From Holtermannia corniformis (Eukaryota > Basidiomycota > Tremellomycetes > Holtermanniales), in assembly GCA_001599935.1 (NCBI GenBank), contig BCIJ01000030.1, positions 43,062 to 107,061 of the forward strand: DNA of 64,000 bases, given 5' to 3'. The notes under the pieces were generated by a model. It was not told the DNA's origin. It did not search any database and worked only from the letters and a program-made list of their open reading frames with translations. Positions 32,024 to 43,987 of this stretch are shown one piece after another. The translations under genes and the position numbers were made by a program. Position 1 is the first letter of the stretch; every line of letters starts with the position of its first letter.

Positions 32024-35000
32024 ATGGCTCACGACGAGCGCCGAGAGCTGCCGACGTTGACAATGTCGCCAGAGCCGTCGTCGCCGCTCGAGCTCTCGAC
32101 ATCACCAGCGAGCACGTCGCCGACACCGACGCCGACGTCGCCGACCATCATCCCGCCGTCGCCGCTCGAGACGCTCGCACCGAGCTACCGCTTCCCTGCT
32201 GCAGCACCGTCCGAGCGTACAGGCAGCGGCGCCGAGGGCAACGAGCGAGCACTCGCACCGGAACTGATGCTGGGCGATCACTTGTCACGATCACCTACTC
32301 GATCCCACTCGGAGCTCGTTGCGGCCAGTCGAGAGCCGTCGAGTGAGCGCGATCACGCTCGGGATCGAGCACCGTCGGCGCCGGGTCCAGCTCGAGCGAC
32401 GCAGCCGACGCTGACGGTGCAGACGCCAGGTCGACCGCCTGGCCTGGGCCATCACCGCCGTCAGTCGTCGGCCCATAGAGTGCGCGAGACGGTCGACGCA
32501 GAGCAGAGGTTGCTCGACGACGGGACGAGGGTCATCAACCGGTACAAGATTGGCAGCAGTCTGGGCAGGGGCAGCTATGCTTCAGTCGAGCTCGCGACCG
32601 ACATTGGGACCGATGAGCAGTTTGTCAGTCTCCGCTGTGGGCTGCATCCTGCGTGCGCTCACGCCCTCTAGGCTATTAAAGAGTTTTCAAAGTCGAGACT
32701 CCGCAAGCAGGCTCGACTGCAGAACACGCCCAGACGCCGTCAGCCGCCCATCCACCGCGGAACAAGCATCAGCGTCCACACCCAGGCTCAAGGCGGGCGC
32801 GCAAACGCTCCAGAGCCGAGCGGACCGCAGGATCAAGGCGACGAAGATCCGCTCAAGCTGATCCGGCGCGAGATTGCCGTCATGAAGAAGCTCGAGTGCG
32901 TCGATGGGTCCGACGCGATGCGCGCAGCTGATCGTTCCCAGTCATCCCAACGTCAGCCTTGTCGCGCTGTGCCTCTCAGCCTACTCACACGCGCAGATTG
33001 TCCACCTGTACGCTGCCATCTCGTCCAAATCAGACGCCCTCTTCCTCGTGCTCGAATACATGCCCGGCGGCGTCCTTATGGACGTCAAGCTCGGTCAGCG
33101 GGCCAACGCGACGCCCCCGTTCAAAGAAGAGCAGGCGAGAGACTACTTTCGACAGCTCTGTCTCGGACTCGAGTATCTGCACTGGAACGACATTGTGCAC
33201 CGTGATGTGAGTGCAGTGTTGCGATTGCCAGTCTCCAAAGTGGGCTGTCGATCTCGAGTGGTAAGCTTCTACCGAGCTGTACGCTTGGTATCGAGCGTCC
33301 TGTGATCGAACGGTTCACGCCTACTGCACCGTGGACAACTCAACTTTCGTACTCGAGCTATAGCCCATCCCTGACCCAGCTAACATCCCAGATCAAACCC
33401 GACAACATCCTGTTCTCGGCCGACCGCAAGACGGTCAAGCTCTGCGACTTTGGCGTGTCTGAAATGTTCCAAACTCCGGGCGATGACAAGCTCAAGCGCT
33501 CCGGCGGGACCACGGCGTTTCTCAGTCCAGAGTGCATCTGCGGTACGTTGTCGCACGGATACCGGTGCAAGCTTATGGCTACGATAGCGGACGGGCTGGG
33601 ACAGACTGTCCATGCCAAAGGGGTTGATATCTGGGCTCTCGGTATGTTCACGGGGCCGCGGTGCGCAGCGCTCATCGACTCAGGCGTGACGCTGTACTGC
33701 ATGCTGGTCGGTAAACTCCCATTCAACTATGACAACTGGGAAGATCTACGCAAGGCCATCATCGAGGACGCGTGCGTGTGCTCTTGCCGAAAGACGTCAA
33801 GCACTGACCGATGGCAGGGTCACGTTCCCAAACGATTGGGACGAAAACCTCAAAGACCTCGTCGGGCGGATGCTGTGCAAAGACGCTCAAAACCGAATCC
33901 AGATGGACGACATTAGGGTTGGTTGCAGCTCACAATCCCATCGCTGACGAGACCAGACTCATCCCTGGGTTACCAAAGGCGGTCAGGACCCCATGATCTC
34001 GACCGACGAAAACTTGTACGAGCTCGGTAAACACGTCGAGGAGCCGACGAAAGAGGAGCTCGGCAAGGCGATTGGCACGCTTCGTGGCGCCTTGTGAGTC
34101 TTTGGATCAACGGCCTGGTATATGCTTACGATTCTTACAGTACTGTCGTTCGCGCCGTGTACAAGTATGTCCGTGCCGACGCTTTGATGACACGCTGACT
34201 GTTGGCCAGGTTCAAGCGGCTTTTGCACCTCAGCCGCGTCGCTTCCGGTCAGTCGACACCTTCGCTCGAGGGCAGCTCCACATTCTCCCCGCGACTCGGT
34301 TCATCCACCGCCGTCTCATCCATGGACTCGTACGCAACCGACCGCATCCAAGCCGACGAAAAGGCCACCAAGGCTCACATCACGGATCAAGAGGTTGCCA
34401 GTCCGACCGGATGGGACGGCGACGTGAACCCCTTTGACACGCGGTCCGACACACCTTCGCTCGAAGCCGACTCGCCCATCGAGATGGGCCCAGAAGATCA
34501 GGTACCGCACGCGTCCTCTCTTCAGCTTCACGCTGACCCGGCCATCGCCTCGTTTGCAACCGCCTTTGCGTCACCGACAGACTCGCGCACTAGAGCCGAA
34601 GCGTTTGTCAGGCTGTCAGAGTATGCCAAGCGCGAGGGAGTAGACGAGGGCGCGTTCAGGCCCATCATCGAGCGAGCGATGGGGCCTGACGGCAACGAGG
34701 ACGTCAACATTGGTGCCGCAGCGTTTGTCGATGCGCTTCTTCAGCTTCAGCCGTTGCTCGGCACTCGACTGCTAGCAACCACCTGGGGCGACGAACAGGC
34801 CACACTGCTCGAGCACTGGCTCGAGGCTTCCGAACTGCCGTCTCGTCTTCAATCCTTCGTCGCCAGCATCCTCTCAATCTTGGCCGGTATCAAAGAAGCC
34901 AAGGCGTTCTTCACTCCCGACGCCATCGCATGGCTTAGAGGCGCAACCCAGCCCGACGAGCTGGCGGCGCTCAGTGCTGTAGCGCTCAGCAAGTTTTCTC

Positions 35001-36616
35001 GCTCCGTCGGCTCTGACGACGATAGTCTACTTGGGGACGAAGCGACCCGGCGCCAACTGAATGACCGACTGGCAAACCGCTTGATGGCGACCATCATTGC
35101 GTGCCCTGCATCGACTGCATCCACCTCCGCGATCGTCTTGTCGGCAGTCGAAGGGCTCGCGTATGCTTCTCTCACGCCAGCGACCAAAGTCACCCTCGCC
35201 TCCAATCCGGTCTTTCTCCGCGCCCTCTGCTCTCTGTCGTCGACCCCACCTCGAGCCTCTTCAGTCCCGGTCACACCTGTATCAGAGGGGCCACCAGAAA
35301 TCCAACCATCGACCTCGACCGCCCTCGCATACGGCGTTGCCGCCATCCTCGTCAACATCTCCAGTCGTCCGCCCAAGCTCACTGCCGAACAAGCGCAGGT
35401 CGCCAAGCTGCGCGCAATGGCGTCCGCCGGCAAGCGACCGGCAGCGAGCACAAACGATCCGCTGGAGGATCCGCTGGACAGTCCGGTCGAGGTTGCTAAG
35501 CGGGTCACGGCCGTATACGAGGCCGGTGTCGTGGGCGCGTTACGAGGTCTCGCCTTGATTCCGAGTACAGTTGTCAAGGAGACTCTGGGCAAGCTCTGTC
35601 TGGCTTTGGTCGAGGAACCCCGTCGGCGCGCGAGATTCCTGCAAGAAGGTGGCTTTCGCTCCCTGTCTCTCATCGTGCGCGATCTCGTCGCTGCACCCAA
35701 ATCGTCCGACAAGGCGACCGAAGACGTGCCCGTCACCACGTTGCCGGCGCTTCAAGCTCTCGCAAAACTCACCATCACTTCCAACCCGTCACTGCTTTTC
35801 CCGCCACCTCACCTCACCACTTGCATCAATGCCCTGCTACCTCTGGCCTTTCTCCTTCTGCATGATGAGGCCTCTGCCCTCCAACAATTCGAGGCCATGC
35901 TCGCGTTGACAAACATCGCTGGCTTGTCGGTCGATCTGAACGATCGCATTGCTTCTCTCGGTCGGTCTCCACCAACCGCTAGTGGCGCGGCCAGCGAGGT
36001 CTTGCGAAAGGTGGAATCGCTCCTGGTCGAAGACAACGACATGATCCGCCGCGCGGCGACAGAGCTCATTTGCAACCTCGCTCAAGGCGACGTTGCGTTC
36101 ACCTACTTTACTGGCGCGCCACCGGCCGCGCGAGGTGATCCGAAAGTCAAGAACGAAGCCCAAGTTCGCCCCAGGGCAATCCTCAACATCCTGCTCGTCT
36201 TGATCACAGTCGATGATGCTGCAACGCGTTCGGCCGCGGCCGGCGCTCTGGCTGGTCTGACGCAGAGTGGAGTCGCTTGCTCTGCGCTGTTCAAGGCGCG
36301 CGAGGTCGCGATCAAGGATCAGCCAGACGCGAATCGCGTCAGCGTATGGGAGCGGATAGGCGAGCTGTTTGGCGACGGTCAGTTCGCTACCGCAGACGAC
36401 GTTGGACTCGTCCACCGCGGTGCCGTCATCCTGTACAACCTGTTGCTGTACTCTGCGAGCGCGCAGGGTGCAGCTGCAGACGCCTCGCTCGACGTCGCCA
36501 ACAAGGCGGGCGTACACGACTGGCTCGCCGCCGTACTGCAGGCCACCATGCAGGGCAAACTGGACCGAGAGATCGCAGAGGTGGCATGGCAAGGGTTGCA
36601 TGTACTCCAGAGATGA
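32024..36616 (+). CDS. Elm1/Sak1/Ssp1-type kinase fused in frame to She4/UNC-45 chaperone
   Basis: Exons 32024-32623, 32672-32895, 32942-32951 (10 nt), 32997-33206, 33392-33542, 33588-33641, 33684-33771, 33818-33917, 33957-34093, 34141-34164 and 34210-36616 close in phase to 1,334 aa. After a Pro/Ser/Thr-rich leader, the kinase domain (~170-480) shows IGSSLGRGSYASVELA, AIKEF, HRDIKPDNILF, CDFGVSEMF and GVDIWALGVTLYCML. These features suggest a CaMKK-like upstream activator of Snf1/AMPK. The tail RLLHLSRV then runs through a disordered ~90-residue linker, with no stop, into ~710 residues of UNC-45/She4/Rng3 helical repeats, the chaperone for myosin heads. A separate UNC-45 gene could start at the ATG at 34484, but the kinase would then have no stop. 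Confidence 0.8.
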
Positions 36617-36677
36617 CACTTGTCAACATGTCGTTATCATCACGAACCGCGTCTGACGGCTTGGTATTCTACATTAT

Positions 36678-39600
36678 CTATTGTGCAAGGAACTTTTCAA
36701 AGCTGGCGCGCGCACCAGCATCTGCCTTGGACCAGCAGTCGTTGAAGGCCGGTGTCTGCGCAGCAAGGTGAAAGCGTGACTTGATAAATTCGCGAAGTGG
36801 TTCTCGGATAGCCGGGTCGGCTTCCTCAAACGCCTTTAGACGGTTCGCTGTATGCCATCAGTAATCGTCTGCTTGATATCAAGACTTACCCTCTGGGTCC
36901 CCGAGAGCGCTGACCAAGCTCAACTTGACTGACTTCACCGCAGGTCTGAACACTATAAGCACGCAGAGCGACAATGATCGACTGCACCCACTCTTCAGTG
37001 TCACCATCTTCGGCAGATGCCGACACTTCTCCAAGCACGTCGATGAGCACGTTCACTGCGAGAATAAGCACAGCACCATCAGCAAACATTGCAACCGACA
37101 GATTTCACCGCCGCGCAACCGTTCCAATACGAGGTGATGACCCTACGACATCAATAAAGAGACAATCGTCACAAGCCACCTACCGTCGGTAAGAGACTGG
37201 CCATTGCCATAGCGATGACTTTTCGAGGCCGGGCCTCTCCTGCATAGTCGAACGATGCCCATGTGGCGTCGAGAATGGCATCAAATCGGACCTCTGCCGT
37301 TTCTTGCCGCGTAACCGCATCCTGTTGCACAAGCTGCAGGAAGACGTGCGAGTCGGCCAACATGATGCGCGCCAAAACCTCGAGGTTGGCAGCGAGGATC
37401 AGACCAGACTGCTTTTCTTGCTCCAGAGTCTTGACAACGGTTGAGAACACACCAGAGGCAGAGAGGAGTGGCGCAATGGTGGCAATGGGGACAGCCCGAA
37501 TCAGCTCGGACAGGAGCGAGAGAATGTCCTTGACAGCGTCTGCCTTGCCGTTCGAGAGTACTTGGTGGAATGCTAAGAAGAGATGCTCGCCTTGCGTCTA
37601 CTGGTGTCAAATGGGGTCGCTCAACCGTTGTCGACTCACCTGGACAACATAGCCTGCATCCAGCAACAGGTACGAGAAGACCACGGAGCGGATGATCTTG
37701 AGCAAGTCGAGATTATCTGCCAAAAGAGAGATTGCGCCGGGCAAGAGGCGTGCCAGTCCCTTCTCTGGCGACGGGTCAAAGAGGGACGTAGCGTTGCGAA
37801 GGGCTGCTTGCCAGCTAATTGCGTGAGTTGCATATTTACCCTTGCACTGCACTCACAGTGCAATCCCATCCTCCTCAAAGTGCGCTTTGGCGGGCATTTG
37901 CAGACTCTCCTCGATCAGCGGCACCACGAGTTCCATCAGTTGGCCAGAAGCATCACGTGCGACCTAGTGGGTCAGCTAGACCAACGGCGTACACTGCTGA
38001 CGTACCTCGACAATCTTGGTAGTCAACAGTACCAAAGAGGCCTTGAACAGCCACTCGCCCTCCAGAGTCGCGGATCCTTGCCCTGTAGAGCTTCAATTGG
38101 CACGCAAACCACTGTGGCTGTGATCACGTACAGAGGACCGGAATCGCACTCGCAACAGCAGGGAGGTATGGTCGCGTCTGCAGGCTATCAACAAAGTACA
38201 GATGGGTAGCGTGGACATACGTGATCCCCGCAGCGCTCGATCACGACCGTCAATGCCTTGTTGACAATGCTTTTGCCACCGAGCGTATCCGCCTCATCCA
38301 ACAGTTTGGTCCTGTCATGTCAGCAGGGACGCGGGGATGATTAGACATACAATTGCTCCATACTCTGCTGCAGATAAGGTGAAAAGTAGTCGATCTCGAG
38401 CTCCCACAACTGCGAATGGTTAGATGACGTTGCACCACTCCAAACGCGACCCACGTCAACACCCTCGCGGACGGCGGTTGCCGCGCACAAGTTGACGGCC
38501 ATGTCGGAGGACTCGCCGCGCTCGGACAGGAGATGCATCAAGATTTGCCAAACGAGCGGGATCTTGACAAGGTCGTCGTCGGCCGATACCCAGTGGCCGA
38601 TCAGGATTGCGAGGCGACGCTTGAGGATGCGCAGACTGCAATGTGAGCTCGACTGACGCGCTCAAGAGCACGAGCGTACGGTGGTGAAGTGCCTCCGACC
38701 CAACTCGAGCAACCGCGCAGAAACGCGCCAAAGTCGATGCCGCCATAGGAAACGAGCGAGCGCGCCATGCAGCCCATGGCATCGTAGACAGCTTCTCGCC
38801 GGATGATGCTGCTCAAGTCTGTCGGAGAGGTCGCTGGTACGCATGAGCTGTAGCTCATGGTACACGTCCAAACACACCTTCAACCTCGTTCAACAGCTTG
38901 CGGACTTCGGGTTCGAGCACCTTTTGGTCGTGTGGCACATTGCGGCAGGCGTTGTTGAGCGCCATAAGAACACGCTCGGCGCAGGGCTGGGATGATCATC
39001 AGCAGGAAATGTGAGCCGTCGGTCGGCTACTCGCCCTCAGCTCATACTGCCAAGCCTCTTCGCCATTCTCGGCCTGGATCAACCACTCTTCTGGCGATGC
39101 GTCGAGCTCTTCCAGATCGTGAGGCGTCAGAGGCAACAGGTGGTCGAGCAGAAGGTGGAATGACGACAAGACAAAGTCGGGTGAGAACACTAGTCAAGTA
39201 TCAGCATTGTAATCTCCGTGTGGATAAGCCAGCCGCTGACCTTCGGGACGGGTAGTGACAAGGTAGGGCAGGAGGTCCTTGAACAGGATCATGCCCAGCA
39301 GCACAAACTGCTTCTGGAAAGGGGCGTTGATCGAGTCTGTGCGCGTTCGTCAGCTGCGCAAGTCACTCTTGATCAGTTGTACCCACCAGAGTCTGGACCA
39401 CCGACTTGACCGGCTCGCACCCCTTCGCCAACCATGTTCCACCACCACCCGATTGCGTCGGTAGTCTCTGGCTGCGCCACAAAGTCTTTGCCGTTGGTGT
39501 TGAGCATGCCCTTGAGCCACTTGCCGATGACGCGCGTGTACTTGACAAGAGAGAGCAGGATGCGGGGATCGGCTTCGAGGCGGGCCAAACGAGATGAATG

Positions 39601-40656
39601 CAGCAGGGGAAGTTGCGCTGCGCCATGGACGAGAACTGTACGGACCTGTTGAAAAGGTCAGCGGGGTCGCGAATTCGCCTTGGGGTTGCAAACTCACCAA
39701 ACCAAGCATCTCCTCAGTCTGTTGACCCTTGGCTCTACCCCAGTAGTATGTTGCAAAGCGAGCTAGGATTCTGCGCGAGTCAGCACTCGCATCCGCGGTC
39801 ACGTTTGCCCACTCACTTGTAGCCATAACGTCCCGCCTCGCGAAGCTGCCAAACCGGCTCTCTGACCTCACTCGAGCACTCTTCCACGATCCGCTGAACG
39901 GTCGGTATGAACAGGTGAGCAAACTGGGTCATGCTCTGAGTGCCGACGGGGACGCGCACGGCGCGCCACTCCTTGATAAAAGCATTGAGCGTCCAGATGG
40001 TGTTGTAGAGCACGGTGAGTGACTTGGGAGTGCGTGAAGGAGAGCTGGCCGTCGCGTAGGAGGTTTGAAGGGCTTGTAAAAGCAGCTCTGGAAGATTGGG
40101 CCTTGAGGGCGGCGTCAACGCACGACACACATTGCAAGTCGACATGACCCACCAAGCTTTCGGGTACTCGATTCGGCCAACAGCAACCAACAACGCCAGC
40201 TGCGTTTTTGCAATCTAGCAGCCTCATTAGCCACTCAACACCGGGTGTTCCGCATGTGGCTCACGCCTGGAACCTCTTCCTCAAGAAACGAGAAGAGTCG
40301 CTCTCGCACGCTTGGCTTGAGCTCGTCCGGTATCAGCCTACATCGCGTCAGGACTTCTCGCGGCCAAACACTCATAGCACTCACGCTTTGGTCCTCCACC
40401 TCGTCTTGAGCTCTCTGCCTGAGATGAGCGAAGCCAGCAGACGCTCCTGCTCTGGCACAGCGGGGTTGGCGGCGATGGCCTGTAGCTCGACCAAGTAGCC
40501 TGCGCGGGGTTCAGCTGTGGCCGCGTTCAAAAGTCAAATTGACAGACCTGGCACAGACTTCCACAGCTCCTGAATCCTCGCCTGATCCTGCCCATAGCTC
40601 GTCGTCGGGTGCGCGAGCTTGTGCAAGAGCTCGTAGATTTCTTGCTGAGAGGCCAT
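36678..40656 (-). CDS. Importin-beta family karyopherin, Kap120/importin-11 type
   Basis: A heavily interrupted gene (more than ten introns of about 45-60 nt) from the ATG at 40656 (MASQQEIYELLHKLAHP) to a TAG at 36680-36678. The order of blocks follows importin-11/Kap120. An N-terminal HEAT pair ends QLALLVAVGRIEYPKAW. A mid region reads VLYNTIWTLNAFIKEWRA. Next is the diagnostic LDASPEEWLIQAENGEEAWQ followed by YELR|PCAERVLMALNNACRN, and the C-terminal KVIAMAMASLLPTV. Such karyopherins carry cargo through nuclear pores under Ran control; yeast Kap120 imports ribosome-assembly factors. Exact exon borders were not all resolved. It is convergent with the kinase-UNC45 gene, 61 bp apart. Confidence 0.8.
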
Positions 40657-40830
40657 TTTCTCGCCGTTTCGCTTGGCGTTTTTCCGGCAGGGTTACCAAG
40701 AGTCACTCAATCTGCGTCCTAACGCGTCTAGAACTCTCCAGGAGCACGACAACTTGGTCGACAATGCACAAAGTGTCCTCAACATTGTTCAGCTCGCACC
40801 GACCTATGCGGCAGATCCGCGGATCAGGTA

Positions 40831-41073
40831 TTAAAGCACATGAATTCCGCTGGGAGCGTCGACTGTGCTGGACGGTCCAGTCCCGCGCTCTTTGTACATG
40901 CCCGCAAAGGTCGACAAGATGGTACGATGCATCAGCTCTTCTATGGGCCTAAGAAACTCGGAGCCGTGAATGCAGACGAGCGGTTTCTCTTCGGTGGTCA
41001 CCCTGGCGCCACGGCGAGTATTTTCGTACGTAGACGGCTGCGCTGAATCAGTCTCTTGGACGGGTGAAGACAT
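40831..41073 (-). CDS. Hypothetical protein, 80 aa
   Basis: An intronless ATG-initiated frame of 80 residues, polar at the N-terminus and with one helix-like segment (LRPIEELMHRTILSTFAGMY). No known domain. It lies in the 950-bp gap upstream of the Kap120 gene on the same strand; the rest of 40657-41606 shows no other gene. It may be a small gene or part of a longer Kap120 leader. Confidence 0.35.
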   Translation of the reverse strand: MSSPVQETDSAQPSTYENTRRGARVTTEEKPLVCIHGSEFLRPIEELMHRTILSTFAGMYKERGTGPSSTVDAPSGIHVL

Positions 41074-41606
41074 CAGTATGTGGGAATGCACGTATAACAT
41101 TAGCATTCGAGTGTAGAAGAGCGACCAAAGGCTCGTCAGATTGGGCCGGTGGACGGCAGCTTGGAATTGGTCAGACTTCCTTTGGGCGCCTCATTCGGTC
41201 AGCTTCGTCATTTAGCATGTACTCGGCCAGCTTTCGATTGGTATGTGTACAGCGCAGTAGAGTCGACTTGGCCTTGCTGATCCAAGATACTTGCAAGCTG
41301 GTACGACCGCCACCCTGCCATCGTAGCGGCTCGAAGGCCGCCGGTCGCTATCGCACCACTGTCTGTGCTAGAGAGGGGTCTGCGTTTGCGCTCTCAAGGT
41401 TGAAGGTGCTGCAGTTGCATCTCCACTCTTGTACATCATACAGATATTCCTCTTCTTGCTTGTTATTCTCCACCTCGCAACCAGTTGAGTCGCCGACCCT
41501 GCGTTGATCCTCGCTGAGCGGCTCTGTTCGGCGAAGCCATCTACCTCTCTGGCGAGACCCTCACGGTATCTTGGAGGGCTAATCGCTCCGCGACGCGCTT
41601 GCCAAT

Positions 41607-42182
41607 ATGGAATCCTCGATCCCCAACATTGGCACTTCCGTTCCGCCGCGCAAGCTAGACGAGCGAGGCGTAAAACAACTCCACACCGGGGAAGAACGAC
41701 TTGCTGCAAAACCCTCTTCTTCGCCCGTCGTTTCCGCCCCACACACAACGTCGCTCGTCATAATTTCAACTTACCTAAAGGACCGACCCGAGGTGACGAT
41801 CCCAGCTCTCCTCGGCGCTGGTGCAGGCCAGAACGCGGTCGACCGCAAGCTCGTCGCCGAGCTGGGTATCACAACCAGCGCCAAATCTCGACCAGGGCGC
41901 ATCCGATACATGGATGGCACCTCACCGGGCAACGTTACCCACGAAGTGTGGTTGACGCTGCACATAGGCAAGGGTTATGAGCCCTATTCGGGCCTGTTCG
42001 TCGTGATGGATATAAACCCTGCTATCGGTCGTATTGTGCTCGGTCTACCGTTCTTTGAAGCGGTCGAGCCCGTCATCAACTGGGTGGTACCGGTACGTCA
42101 ACCTGTGTGTTCCGAGACGAGCGCCAACTCCACAGTTTCGATCACACAATACAGCCTAGGAAGGGAAGTTGAGATGCACTAG
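41607..42182 (+). CDS. Solo retropepsin-like protein lacking the catalytic Asp
   Basis: An intact 191-residue ORF from an ATG. The second half has the retroviral/Ty3-type aspartic-protease layout: a strand leading to IPALLGAGAGQNAVDRKLV where the family has L-L-D-[ST]-G-A, a flap-like region with RIRYMDGTSP, then RIVLGLPFFEAVEPVINW matching the I-L-G-x-P-[FW] and P-x-I-x-W signature. The catalytic Asp-Ser/Thr-Gly is replaced by Gly-Ala-Gly, so protease activity is not expected. No gag, reverse transcriptase or LTR adjoins it. It is either a relic that kept its frame by chance or an exapted binding domain. The element at the right edge carries the intact LVDTGSQLNLIS motif for comparison. Confidence 0.65.
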   Translation: MESSIPNIGTSVPPRKLDERGVKQLHTGEERLAAKPSSSPVVSAPHTTSLVIISTYLKDRPEVTIPALLGAGAGQNAVDRKLVAELGITTSAKSRPGRIRYMDGTSPGNVTHEVWLTLHIGKGYEPYSGLFVVMDINPAIGRIVLGLPFFEAVEPVINWVVPVRQPVCSETSANSTVSITQYSLGREVEMH

Positions 42183-42334
42183 TCGAGCGAGAACGTTGGC
42201 ATACAAGATCTTAATGAGTCCTCTTCAATTTGAAGCGATACGAGTACAGACGACTTCATGACTGATATAGTGATACACTATCGAGGCGGGATACAATGCG
42301 ATGCTTTCAACAGGCTGGCAAAGAGATCGGGTGA

Positions 42335-43525
42335 TTACCAGCACGCTTGGTCAATCCTGACTCCCGCATAAGGCCCAGCATGATCCTCAATGCTCGTTTG
42401 CGACAGGCGGAATTGGTCGGCGCAAATCTGCTCGGAAATGAGTCTTGGACACACAGCAAGACTCAAAACTGACCTTGCTGCCGTCTGCATCTGGGTCACA
42501 AGTGAACATCACTCGAGGATCTTTGCCGATCCACAGCTCTCGACCAGCATGTTGGTACCCATTGAAGGCCTGTGGTAGATGTGGGATCGGGTCGGCAAAG
42601 CTGTTGACCCGGCGTACGGCGACAACGCTGGTGTCGAGGTGGTGGGCAAACTCGTCGTTGCCGATGCGAGGAGCGCCAAAGGCGGTGACGCGGATGTCGA
42701 GGTGAGGATGTGTGGATGAAAGCGACAGTGCAAGCAGTTGGGCGACCGCGCCGCCGAGTCCATGACCGACGACCTCGAGCACACGCACTGGCGGTGTGAC
42801 AACCATGTTCCGCAGAATTCGTGGGATAGGAAGAAGTGCAGCGACGCGGCGGAGGTTGGTTTGTGGTATGACATGCGGTAACAGCGCGTCTAGAGCCGGC
42901 AGGCCTTGCTCGGTGAAGTGGGAGAGGATGGCGCCGTGGATTTGGATGCTCGTGTTGCCCGCGGCAGCGGGGAAGAGTATGCTGGGCAGCTCTGCCGGTG
43001 GTGCAGGCTCGATGAGGACTTCAAACGTGTCGTCAATGGTGGGTAGGGAACTTAGAGCCAGGGTGAGCGTTTGCTCTGCCGAGCATTGTGTGATGAGCCC
43101 TGCCAGTGTCAGTGGCGTTTACCGCGCAGGCAAAGCCGGCTTACATGACAGTTTCGACGGTTCTGGGATCGTACGTGGTCGGTCTCCCCCGCTCGAAGCA
43201 AGCACAGTCTCGCCAGCTCTCACTCGTGCTCGTCGCTTATTTTCGCCCTGTAGCGCTCGAGGTTGAATGCCTCCAGGGACGCTGTGCGATTCACCGTGTC
43301 TGCGATCCGAGGTCGCAGGGCAATATGCCAGGCTGAAGCCATCAACTCCCGCCGACGCAGACATAGAGCTACTCACTTGACTAGCTCGGCTTGTCTTGCA
43401 ATCTCGGAAACCTCTGCCTTGCCAAGCACTGTCTTGCCAGGCCGACCGTCCCTGGTCGTTGGTCGAGCCACGGCAGCATCGGCGAGCGCCAAAATTGTCA
43501 GTAGCAGACTTGCAGTCGGTCTCAT
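42335..43525 (-). CDS. Secreted class-3 lipase-like protein, nucleophile Ser missing
   Basis: The ATG at 43525 opens a signal peptide (MRPTASLLLTILALADAAVA). Several introns follow; the last (42473-42428) is well defined and leads to a TAA at 42337-42335. The fold markers of fungal class-3 lipases and feruloyl esterases are present: AELV-LAYCP near the start, RVLEVVGHGLGGAVAQLL, FGAPRIGNDEFAHHLD, VRRVNSFADPIPHLPQ (a candidate catalytic Asp) and, after the final intron, EDHAGPYAG. The lipase box G-x-S-x-G reads GHGLG, so the nucleophile Ser is Gly. The family hydrolyses triglycerides or feruloyl esters; this copy is probably catalytically dead or uses another role. Splice sites between 43070 and 43340 are uncertain. 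Confidence 0.75.
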
Positions 43526-43987
43526 GCTGGGCGACAGAGGTTGAGAAGCAGTCGCATCATCGAGATGCACTAGACTTAACTGCCTGGCATACATCCGGGT
43601 CATGTTTCAGACCACGAAGCCCGCCCAAGTCCAGTCCCTGTGTTCAGCCGTGTCTCTGCCGCATTGTCACCTGCGTTCCCGAGGGTCCGGGGTCTGGAAG
43701 GGTGTGTCAGGCTGAGCGGGACAGCTTTGGCATACGTGCACCCCGAGCGGCTGCACCGACAGTGGTCGTCAAGGACGGGACGATGGCGGGATCGGGCAGC
43801 GGGACCGGGGAAGCGCAAAGTGGCAGACGCCGTCAGTGGCACTCGGCGATGTCGATGTCGTAGATCAAGCTGTGCCCAACGTCAGCCGTGCTCTGTGATT
43901 CGGCTACATACTTTACTAGCTTGTCAACAGTGCATGCAAGTCTATGCTATACTACAGCCCAAATGCAGTGTCCCTCGGCTCCCGTGC
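43526..43987. other. Gene-free interval
   Basis: About 460 bp between the lipase start and the 3' end of the DUF726 gene, probably the lipase promoter. No gene or repeat was recognised. Confidence 0.4.
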
